From contig JAHHQU010000091.1 in the NCBI GenBank assembly GCA_020026225.1, positions 1-7,324 on the forward strand: a stretch of 7,324 bases of DNA, read 5' to 3'. Position 1 is the stretch's first letter, and every line of letters begins with the position of its first letter. Below, in pieces: positions 1-5,808 of this stretch. The translations under genes were made by a program, and so were the position numbers. The notes under the pieces were generated by a model that did no database searches, was not told the origin of the DNA, and worked only from the letters and a program-made list of their open reading frames with translations. Origin of the DNA: Phocaeicola sp. Lineage in GTDB: Bacteria > Bacteroidota > Bacteroidia > Bacteroidales > Bacteroidaceae.

Positions 1-386
1 CTGTATTTACTGTAGGTTCTGTACACGAAGGTACTATCATCGAAATGTTGGATAAAGGTGCAGTAGTTGCATTGCCTTACGGTGTTGAAGGTTTCGCTAC
101 TCCTAAACACTTGGTAAAAGAAGACGGTTCACAGGCTCAGTTGGAAGAAAAACTTGAGTTCAAAGTAATCGAATTCAACAAGGATGCAAAACGTATCATC
201 TTGTCTCACAGCCGTATTTTCGAAGATGCTGCTAAAGCTGAAGAAAAAGCAGAAAAGAGAGCATCTAAGAAATCGTCTAAGAAAGAAGAAGTTCCAGCTA
301 TCCAGAACCAGGCTGCTGCTACAACATTAGGTGACATCGATGCATTGGCTGCATTGAAAGAACAGTTGGAAAATAAGAAGAAATAA
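1..386 (+). CDS. rpsA: 30S ribosomal protein S1, C-terminal part (5' end outside window)
   Basis: The reading frame is open from position 3 to the TAA at 384-386 and gives 127 residues; the start lies upstream of the window. Residues near the beginning (VGSVHEGTIIEMLDKGAVV, then YGVEGF, and later FKVIEFNKDAKRIILSHSR) form one complete S1 RNA-binding repeat of the OB-fold type. The IxxxDKGAxV and KRIxLSxR signatures are typical of ribosomal S1. The repeat is followed by a highly charged Lys/Glu/Ala tail and an end containing TTLGDIDALAALKEQLENKKK-like sequence, the kind of extension seen in Bacteroidetes S1. In the family, S1 binds mRNA on the small subunit and helps initiation, which matters in a phylum that rarely uses Shine-Dalgarno pairing. 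Only the last repeat is visible, so total length and repeat number cannot be judged. A terminator follows within about 30 bases, so this is the end of its transcript. Confidence 0.93.
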   Translation, partial: VFTVGSVHEGTIIEMLDKGAVVALPYGVEGFATPKHLVKEDGSQAQLEEKLEFKVIEFNKDAKRIILSHSRIFEDAAKAEEKAEKRASKKSSKKEEVPAIQNQAAATTLGDIDALAALKEQLENKKK

Positions 387-408
387 TTAGATATTCTTAT
401 ACAACATT

Positions 409-449
409 AAAAAAAGTGATTGCATGAATTTCATGCAATCCTTTTTTTT
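409..449 (+). terminator. Intrinsic terminator after rpsA
   Basis: A perfect 10-bp stem (418-427 GATTGCATGA paired with 431-440 TCATGCAATC) has a 3-base loop and is followed by a run of eight T (442-449). Seven A at 409-415 precede the stem, so the structure could also act weakly on minus-strand transcripts. It begins about 30 bases after the rpsA stop, as expected for a rho-independent terminator. Confidence 0.9.
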
Positions 450-464
450 GTCAAAAAACAAATA

Positions 465-501
465 AAAAGCTCCATTCGAATCAACCTCGAATGGAGCTTT
501 T
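465..501 (-). terminator. Likely terminator for the convergent minus-strand gene (symmetric hairpin)
   Basis: A perfect 15-bp inverted repeat (465-479 AAAAGCTCCATTCGA with 487-501 TCGAATGGAGCTTTT) encloses a 7-base loop. Because the stem is flanked by A on the left and T on the right, it can end transcription from either direction. On the minus strand it is followed by GCTTTTTATT. Since rpsA already has its own terminator at 409-449, its main job is probably to stop transcripts from the ABM gene that ends at 657, about 155 bases away. It would also be a backup for rpsA read-through. Confidence 0.75.
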
Positions 502-583
502 ATAAAATCAGATTGAATTTGTACTTTAATTTGAAAGATTTACTCCTCCTCAAATAAATGATTGCAGGATTTTCATCGTTCAT
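500..583 (-). CDS. Possible very short ORF (27 aa), function unknown, doubtful
   Basis: On the minus strand an ATG at 583-581 opens 27 codons ending with TAA at 502-500, right at the edge of the hairpin at 465-501. The product would be basic and partly hydrophobic at the end (begins MNDENPAII, contains YLRRSKSFKLKYKF). What draws attention is a purine-rich AGGAGAGG (complement of 591-598) seven bases upstream of the ATG, a textbook Shine-Dalgarno position. The long genes in this window have no such site. The ORF would lie in the 3' region of the ABM transcript. Against it: short ORFs are common by chance, no family is recognised, and Bacteroidetes make little use of Shine-Dalgarno sites. It is recorded as a candidate only. 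Confidence 0.15.
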   Translation of the reverse strand: MNDENPAIIYLRRSKSFKLKYKFNLIL

Positions 584-656
584 TTACCATCCTCTCCTAT
601 CCATAAAGAAGGAATCAGATAGCAACTTAACCAAGTAAACTACTAGACAATATAAA

Positions 657-932
657 TTAGAATTCAAACTTCTCCAGTTTCATAGCTGCCAATTCCTGAA
701 TTTTAGGAACAAGGGCTGTAAAGTGTGAAGAAGATTCATGAACTGCCAAAGATTCTGCATCTTCCCAAGTTTCGCAGATCATCAAGACATCACGACGAGT
801 GGCACTTTGAAAGAGGTCATAAGCAACACATCCCTTATCATTTAATGATGCAGCAACCAATTCTTTTGCCATAGTTACCACCGATTCTAAATTCTTTTCT
901 TCTACTTGAATAAAAACATTTAATCTAATCAT
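657..932 (-). CDS. ABM-domain protein, putative quinol monooxygenase (YgiN-like)
   Basis: The product has 91 residues, the usual length of a single antibiotic-biosynthesis-monooxygenase (ABM) domain, a small ferredoxin-like fold that normally works as a dimer. It opens with a beta strand (MIRLNVFIQV). The family pattern follows in order: Gly34-Cys35 then Tyr38-Asp39-Leu40 in the second strand, Glu54 and Trp56 (ICETWED), His65, then His70-Phe71 before the last helix and strand. Relatives include E. coli YgiN, which acts on quinols such as menadiol, and small enzymes that oxidise polyphenols without a cofactor. The substrate here cannot be read from sequence. There is no signal peptide, so it is cytoplasmic. 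The ATG at 932-930 is the natural start, since it directly begins the first strand. The gene converges on rpsA and diverges from the efflux operon across a 474-base gap, so co-regulation with the pump is possible but unproven. Some ABM proteins have no enzymatic role. Confidence 0.82.
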   Translation of the reverse strand: MIRLNVFIQVEEKNLESVVTMAKELVAASLNDKGCVAYDLFQSATRRDVLMICETWEDAESLAVHESSSHFTALVPKIQELAAMKLEKFEF

Positions 933-953
933 ACTATAAGTTTATTTATAAAT

Positions 954-961
954 GAAACATA
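954..961 (-). promoter_or_regulatory. Candidate -7 element for the ABM gene
   Basis: Read on the minus strand, this is TATGTTTC, matching five of the six fixed bases of the Bacteroides -7 consensus TAnnTTTG. It sits about 21 bases from the ATG at 932, which leaves a short leader. A good -33 TTTG at the expected distance is not evident: the nearest TTTG is only 13 bases upstream and an ATTG is 17 bases upstream. Immediately upstream lies the dyad GGATC-GTT-GATCC (962-974), well placed for a repressor or activator, although a 5-bp dyad is weak evidence. Confidence 0.3.
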
Positions 962-1062
962 GGATCGTTGATCCCAAACAATCAACAATAAAACGAATTA
1001 GAGCCACTTTTTGTTTGAGAGAAGACCTTATTCGATAGATTCATCAAGATTCTTTAACATTC

Positions 1063-1092
1063 AAACATTTACTAATGTTTTTCCCGAACATT
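1063..1092. promoter_or_regulatory. Overlapping AACATT dyads, possible operator
   Basis: A perfect 7-bp inverted repeat, AAACATT (1063-1069) and AATGTTT (1074-1080), has a 4-base spacer. Its right arm is reused in a second dyad, AATGTT (1074-1079) with AACATT (1087-1092). A further AACATT stands at 1056-1061, so four copies of the same hexamer fall in 37 bases. Clustered half-sites of this kind suit a dimeric regulator such as a TetR- or MarR-type repressor. The region lies about 130 bases from the ABM start and about 315 bases from the pump start. Binding is inferred only. Confidence 0.3.
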
Positions 1093-1360
1093 ATGATGCA
1101 AAATTTGTTATCTTTTATGAATAATGTAATTGACAAATCCTTAATTAACGAACAAATCGTTACTTCAGTCTCTAACATTGTTTAACTAATTATAGACTAT
1201 AAATGAATAAGTTGTGTATTATAGAGAGATTCTAAGATTAGGAACAAACGATTGATACTGTAGAATAAATCCACAGTATTCCACAATATTTGAAAAGCTT
1301 TTGATTCTATTTTTATTTTAATATATTGATTTTCAAGAGATAATAAAACAAGTCCTTTTA

Positions 1361-1390
1361 TGGCATACCTCTTGCCAAAAGTAATTGGCA
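1361..1390. promoter_or_regulatory. Three alternating TGGCA/TGCCA half-sites just before the efflux operon
   Basis: TGGCA (1361-1365), TGCCA (1373-1377) and TGGCA (1386-1390) alternate in orientation with starts 12 to 13 bases apart, so the middle copy can pair with either neighbour (spacers of 7 and 8 bases). The last copy ends 16 bases before the ATG at 1407. The GC-containing motif stands out from the surrounding A/T-rich DNA. It could be an operator close to or overlapping the transcript start, or a small leader hairpin in the mRNA. Neither role can be decided from sequence. Confidence 0.3.
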
Positions 1391-1406
1391 TCTAAAACAT
1401 TAACAC

Positions 1407-2618
1407 ATGAACATTAAATTTTTCTGGACAAAATCTAGTTTTAAGATTAAAGAGAGAGAAACGATAGTTGGAATCATCTGCTGTCTGATTATAGTAGCAG
1501 GCTATCTTTTCATTAACCGAAAGAGCAAACCTACGCAAGAACTTCCAATTGTAAGTGTTGCTCCAGCCGCTCAAGAAGACGTAGAAATCTACGGCGACTA
1601 TGTAGGACGTATCCGTGCACAGCAATTCGTTGAGGTACGTGCCCGCGTAGAAGGCTTTCTCGAAGAAATGCACTTTGAAGAGGGAACATTTGTTAAAAAG
1701 AATCAGGTCTTATTCATCATCAATCAAGACCAATACCGCAATAAGGCCGACAAAGCACGTGCTCAGTTGAAAAAAGACCAGGCACAGGCCCGCAAAGCAG
1801 AACGAGACTTGTCACGTATACGACCATTGTATGAACAGAATGCAGCCAGCCAATTGGATTTGGACAATGCAATCGCTGCTTATGAAACGGCTGAAGCCAG
1901 CGTGGGAATGAGCAACGCCGACTTACAGCAGGCAGAGCAGGAATTGGGCTATACAATAGTACGCTCCCCTATTTCAGGACAGATCAGTGAAAGCCAGGTC
2001 GACCTGGGAACTTTAGTAGGAAGCAGCGCCAAGTCGCTCTTAGCTACCATCGTAAAGACAGACACGGTATCAGTAGATTTCAGTATGACTGCATTAGACT
2101 ATTTGAAGGGAAAAGAAAGAAATGTTACTTTCGGACAGAAAGACTCTACCCGCAATTGGCAACAGACAGTAAGCATCACATTGCCAGACAACAGCATATA
2201 CTCACAAAAAGGTTTGGTAGATTTCGCTGCACCGGAAGTTAATCCGAAAACCGGAACGTTCCAAGTACGTGCAGAAATAGCGAACCCCGATCATGTATTG
2301 CTTCCAGGACAGTTTACCAAGGTAAAGATCTTGCTTGACGTCCGTGAAAATGCGACTGTCCTTCCGAAAAAATCATTAATCATTGAAAAGGGAGGTGCGT
2401 ACGTCTTCGTAATGCGCCGCGATACGACCGCTGAGAAACGTTATGTAGAACTGGGGCCAGAATTCCTGAACAATGTAGTGGTAGAACGTGGACTCGCCCC
2501 TGGAGAAATCATCGTAACCGAAGGTTTTCACAAGCTGACTCCGGGCATCAAGATGAGAATAGACAACTCGTATGCTGAACAAAAAGCCAAGAGCCAATCT
2601 CAGGCAACAGCCGAATAA
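1407..2618 (+). CDS. RND efflux pump periplasmic adaptor (membrane fusion protein, AcrA/MexA type)
   Basis: This 403-residue protein links the inner-membrane transporter to the outer-membrane channel. After a basic cytoplasmic tail of about 18 residues, one hydrophobic segment (about 19-36) anchors it. No proper lipobox precedes Cys25-Cys26, so it seems membrane-anchored and not a lipoprotein as AcrA is. Two half-lipoyl segments follow at about 72-105 (VRARVEGFLEEMHFEEGTFV) and 183-215 (IVRSPISGQI, then DLGTLVG). They flank a charged alpha-hairpin (108-180) whose turn carries Arg137, Leu141 and Ser148, spaced like the RLS motif that docks adaptors to TolC-type channels. The beta-barrel spans about 220-310 (contains NPKTGTFQVRAEI and LLPGQF), and the membrane-proximal domain about 315-385. 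The length is normal. An in-frame TAA at 1401-1403 shows that the ATG at 1407 is the first possible start. It is the first gene of the pump operon, 58 bases before the transporter. Confidence 0.95.
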   Translation: MNIKFFWTKSSFKIKERETIVGIICCLIIVAGYLFINRKSKPTQELPIVSVAPAAQEDVEIYGDYVGRIRAQQFVEVRARVEGFLEEMHFEEGTFVKKNQVLFIINQDQYRNKADKARAQLKKDQAQARKAERDLSRIRPLYEQNAASQLDLDNAIAAYETAEASVGMSNADLQQAEQELGYTIVRSPISGQISESQVDLGTLVGSSAKSLLATIVKTDTVSVDFSMTALDYLKGKERNVTFGQKDSTRNWQQTVSITLPDNSIYSQKGLVDFAAPEVNPKTGTFQVRAEIANPDHVLLPGQFTKVKILLDVRENATVLPKKSLIIEKGGAYVFVMRRDTTAEKRYVELGPEFLNNVVVERGLAPGEIIVTEGFHKLTPGIKMRIDNSYAEQKAKSQSQATAE

Positions 2619-2634
2619 CCTTCCCTTATTCACA

Positions 2635-2650
2635 GACAACAGCAGTTGTC
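2635..2650 (+). other. Small intercistronic hairpin
   Basis: GACAAC (2635-2640) and GTTGTC (2645-2650) form a perfect 6-bp stem with a 4-base AGCA loop in the 58-base gap between adaptor and transporter genes. There is no T-run after it, so it is not a terminator. It could affect mRNA processing or relative expression of the two genes, or be fortuitous. Confidence 0.3.
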
Positions 2651-2676
2651 GCAATTAACTAATATACAATAACCGT

Positions 2677-5600
2677 ATGAAAGTAAGTTTCTTCATAGAC
2701 AGACCCGTCTTTTCGGCTGTCATATCTATACTTATTGTCATTGTGGGTATCATCGGATTGATGATGCTTCCCATTGACCAATACCCGCGGATTACCCCTC
2801 CGGTAGTAAAGATCAGCGCTTCCTACCCTGGAGCCAGCGCACTTACTGTATCACAAGCAGTAGCTACTCCTATCGAACAGGAACTGAACGGTACTCCAGA
2901 CATGATTTACATGGAGTCAAACAGTTCCAATTCTGGCGGTTTTTCTGCAACCGTAACTTTCGACATTTCTTCTAATCCAGAACTGGCAGCCGTAGAAATC
3001 CAGAACCGTATCAAACTGGCAGAATCACGTCTACCAGCAGAAGTTGTACAGAATGGTATCTCCGTAGAAAAACAGGCAGCCAGCCAGTTGATGACGCTCT
3101 GCCTTACCTCAAACGATCCGAAGTTCGATGAAATCTATCTTAGTAACTTCGCTACCTTGAACGTTCTCGACTTGCTTCGCCGTATTCCGGGAGTCGGACG
3201 AATTTCGAACTTGGGTAGCCGCTATTACGCCATGCAGATTTGGGTAGAACCAGCCAAACTGGCCAACTACGGATTAACGGTGGCCGACGTACAGAGTGCC
3301 TTGAAGGACCAGAACCGTGAATCGGCAGCGGGTGTATTGGGACAACAACCTATGAACGGAGTAGACATTACTATTCCTATCACTGCACAAGGCCGTTTGT
3401 CATCGGTAGGAGAATTTGAAGAAATCGTCCTTCGCGCTAATCCTGACGGTTCTATCATCCGACTACGTGACGTTGCCCGTATTTCACTTGAAGCATCGTC
3501 TTATAGTACTGAAAGTGGTATCAACGGTGGAAATGCTGCTATTCTTGCCATTTATACTCTTCCTGGAGCCAATGCCATGAAAGTAGCAGAAGAAATCAAA
3601 GAAACCATGAAAGAAATCAGCAAGAACTTCCCAGAGGGTTTGGAATACTCGATTCCTTTCGACATGACCAATTACATTGCTGAATCTATTCACGAGGTGT
3701 ACAAGACTTTATTCGAGGCCCTCTTCCTCGTGATTGTGGTGGTATTCCTCTCCTTGCAGAGTTGGCGTGCAACTTTAATTCCAGTAGTAGCTGTACCTAT
3801 CTCATTGATTGGTACCTTCGGCTTCATGCTCATCTTCGGATTTTCGTTGAATATGCTTACCCTCTTAGGATTGGTTCTTGCCATTGGTATTGTAGTGGAC
3901 GACGCCATCGTTGTTGTTGAGAACGTGGAACACATTATGGAGCACGAAAAGCTCAATGCCTATGAAGCGACCAAGAAAGCGATGGAAGGACTTGTAGGAG
4001 CCATCATCGCCACTTCACTGGTTTTGGCAGCCGTATTCGTTCCTGTTAGTTTCCTTTCAGGAATCACTGGACAGCTTTACCGTCAGTTCTCTGTAACGAT
4101 TGTTGTATCCGTATTGCTGTCAACCATCGTCGCACTGACATTGAGTCCGGTAATGTGTTCACTTATTCTTAAGCCACAAGACCCGAACAAGCCCAAGAAC
4201 CGAGTTTTCGCAGCCATCAACCGCTGGCTGGAAATTGGGAACAACAAATACATCGTATTTATCAAACATACCATCAAGTTCCCAAAACGCGTCATGGCTG
4301 TATTTGGAATCGCATTGGTTGCAATCTATGTATTCAACCGACTCGTTCCTACCAGTTTCCTTCCAACAGAAGACCAAGGTTTCTTCAATATTGAATTGGA
4401 ATTGGCCGAAGGAACTACTTTGGAAAGAACTCGAGAAGTGACCGACCGTGCCATCCATTTCTTGATGAAGGATCCTTCTGTAGCCTATGTACAAAACGTA
4501 ACGGGTAGTAGCCCTCGTGTAGGAAACAGTCAGGCACGCAGTTCACTGACCGTAATCTTGAAAGAATGGACAGAACGCGACAATACCACCATCAACCGCA
4601 TCATGGAAGCGGTAAGGAAGGAACTGAAGGAATATCCAGAAAGCAAAGTATTTCTGACCACTCCTCCTGTTATCCCCGGACTTGGTTCGGCCGGAGGTTT
4701 TGAAATGCAGCTTGAAGCCCGCGGAGATGCGACCTTTGATGATTTGGTTCGTGCAACCGATACACTGATGCACTATGCATCACAACATAAAGAGATTTCT
4801 GGACTTTCGTCCTCACTGCAGGCTGAAATACCTCAACTCTATTTTGATGTGGACCGTGATAAAGTAAAGCTCACCGGTGTTCCTATGGCTGACGTTTTTT
4901 CTACCATGAAAGCATATACCGGTTCTGTTTACGTCAATGACTTTAATATGTTCAACCGTATCTACCGTGTATACTTGCAGGCAGAAGCACCTTATCGTCA
5001 ATCGCGAAACAACATCGATCTCTACTTCGTTAGAGGTGCAGATGGTGCCATGATTCCTCTTACGGCATTAGGTACAACCAAATATACCACCGGCCCAGGA
5101 AGCATCAAGCGATTCAATATGTTCAACTCTGCTGTAATCAGCGGTGTAACTGCCAATGGAGCCAGTTCAGGTCAGGTCATGCAGATTTTGGAACAAATCG
5201 CCCGAGAGAAACTACCTGAAAACATCGGAGTAGAATGGAGCGGATTATCTTACCAAGAAAAACAAGCAGGAGGCCAAACAGGTATTATCCTTGCATTGGT
5301 ATTCTTATTTGTATTCCTCTTCTTGGCTGCTCTTTACGAAAGTTGGACCGTACCTATCGCAGTTTTGATTTCTCTTCCGGTAGCTGTGCTCGGAGCCTAT
5401 GCCGGAATCACACTCTGCGGACTGGAAAACGACACTTACTTCCAAATCGGTTTGGTTATGCTTATTGGTTTGGCCGCTAAGAATGCCATCTTGATTGTAG
5501 AGTTCGCCAAAGAACAGGTTGACAATGGAAAAGATGCCATTGAGTCTGCTATTTATGCAGCCAAACTCCGCTTCCGCCCTATCTTGATGACCTCCTTAGC

Positions 5601-5808
5601 CTTCATCCTCGGTATGCTTCCTATGGTCATGGCATCAGGTCCAGGTTCAGCGAGCCGCCACTCTATCGGTACCGGTGTATTCTTCGGTATGTTGGTAGCA
5701 GTAACAATCGGTATTGTATTGGTTCCTTTCTTCTTTGTAATGATTTATAAGGCAACCAACAAAATAAAAATGAAAAAGAAAGCTTTATCAACCCCTAATG
5801 ACAGATGA
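2677..5808 (+). CDS. RND multidrug efflux transporter, inner membrane (AcrB/HAE-1 family)
   Basis: At 1043 residues this has the standard length of AcrB-like proton/drug antiporters, which work as homotrimers. It shows the duplicated layout: TM1 at about 10-30, a periplasmic porter half, TM2-TM6 (about 338-495), TM7 (538-556), a second porter half, and TM8-TM12 (868-1025). The opening (FFIDRPVFSAVISILI, LPIDQYP) is classic for the family. The proton relay is complete: Asp408-Asp409 in TM4 (GIVVDDAIVVVENVE), Lys935 in TM10 (LAAKNAILIVEFA), Arg965 and Thr972 in TM11 (LRFRPILMTSLAFILG), matching AcrB D407, D408, K940, R971 and T978. QNRESAAGVLG and the TM3 region (WRATLIPVVAVPISLIGTFG) also fit HAE-1 and argue against metal (HME) pumps. 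Unusually, the AcrB deep-pocket phenylalanines appear substituted (see findings). The gene lies between its adaptor and channel genes and overlaps the latter by 4 bases. The substrate is not predictable from sequence. Confidence 0.97.
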   Translation: MKVSFFIDRPVFSAVISILIVIVGIIGLMMLPIDQYPRITPPVVKISASYPGASALTVSQAVATPIEQELNGTPDMIYMESNSSNSGGFSATVTFDISSNPELAAVEIQNRIKLAESRLPAEVVQNGISVEKQAASQLMTLCLTSNDPKFDEIYLSNFATLNVLDLLRRIPGVGRISNLGSRYYAMQIWVEPAKLANYGLTVADVQSALKDQNRESAAGVLGQQPMNGVDITIPITAQGRLSSVGEFEEIVLRANPDGSIIRLRDVARISLEASSYSTESGINGGNAAILAIYTLPGANAMKVAEEIKETMKEISKNFPEGLEYSIPFDMTNYIAESIHEVYKTLFEALFLVIVVVFLSLQSWRATLIPVVAVPISLIGTFGFMLIFGFSLNMLTLLGLVLAIGIVVDDAIVVVENVEHIMEHEKLNAYEATKKAMEGLVGAIIATSLVLAAVFVPVSFLSGITGQLYRQFSVTIVVSVLLSTIVALTLSPVMCSLILKPQDPNKPKNRVFAAINRWLEIGNNKYIVFIKHTIKFPKRVMAVFGIALVAIYVFNRLVPTSFLPTEDQGFFNIELELAEGTTLERTREVTDRAIHFLMKDPSVAYVQNVTGSSPRVGNSQARSSLTVILKEWTERDNTTINRIMEAVRKELKEYPESKVFLTTPPVIPGLGSAGGFEMQLEARGDATFDDLVRATDTLMHYASQHKEISGLSSSLQAEIPQLYFDVDRDKVKLTGVPMADVFSTMKAYTGSVYVNDFNMFNRIYRVYLQAEAPYRQSRNNIDLYFVRGADGAMIPLTALGTTKYTTGPGSIKRFNMFNSAVISGVTANGASSGQVMQILEQIAREKLPENIGVEWSGLSYQEKQAGGQTGIILALVFLFVFLFLAALYESWTVPIAVLISLPVAVLGAYAGITLCGLENDTYFQIGLVMLIGLAAKNAILIVEFAKEQVDNGKDAIESAIYAAKLRFRPILMTSLAFILGMLPMVMASGPGSASRHSIGTGVFFGMLVAVTIGIVLVPFFFVMIYKATNKIKMKKKALSTPNDR

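Larger units (their letters stand above)
933..1406. other. Divergent non-coding region between the ABM gene and the efflux operon
   Basis: These 474 bases are strongly AT-rich and contain no convincing coding sequence, tRNA or repeat family. They must hold the promoters of both flanking units. Several dyads are visible: GGATC-N3-GATCC (962-974), AAACATT-N4-AATGTTT (1063-1080), AATGTT-N7-AACATT (1074-1092), TTATAG-A-CTATAA (1190-1202), ATACTGT-N11-ACAGTAT (1255-1279), and alternating TGGCA/TGCCA/TGGCA near the operon start (1361-1390). A plausible but weak promoter for the operon is TTTG at 1300-1303 with TATATTGA at 1322-1329 (spacing 18, four of six -7 bases matching), giving a leader of roughly 70 bases. 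Some dyads are expected by chance in such AT-rich DNA. No regulator gene adjoins them in this window. Confidence 0.6.

Noticed and set aside
1104..1116. TATCTTTT at about 1109-1116 as a -7 promoter element for the pump operon.
   Set aside because: It matches five of six consensus bases, but there is no TTTG at the proper distance upstream and it would leave a leader of nearly 290 bases.
1130..1159. TTGACA at 1130-1135 as a sigma-70 style -35 box.
   Set aside because: There is no acceptable -10 hexamer at 16-18 bases, and Bacteroidetes promoters follow a different consensus.
1197..1391. A 64-codon minus-strand reading frame inside the divergent region (1197-1391).
   Set aside because: Its composition is simply that of AT-rich DNA (many Ile, Leu, Tyr, Asn, Lys), it matches no family I recognise, and it overlaps the candidate operator and promoter region of the pump operon.
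1392..1673. A 93-codon minus-strand reading frame opposite the start of the adaptor gene.
   Set aside because: It lies almost wholly antisense to a well-supported adaptor gene and shows no recognisable domain. Similar antisense frames through 1720-7001 were set aside for the same reason.
4235..4441. Plus-strand frames inside the transporter and channel genes (4235-4441, 5235-5480, 6850-7053).
   Set aside because: They are out-of-frame readings of genes whose correct frame is certain, with no independent start context or protein signature.
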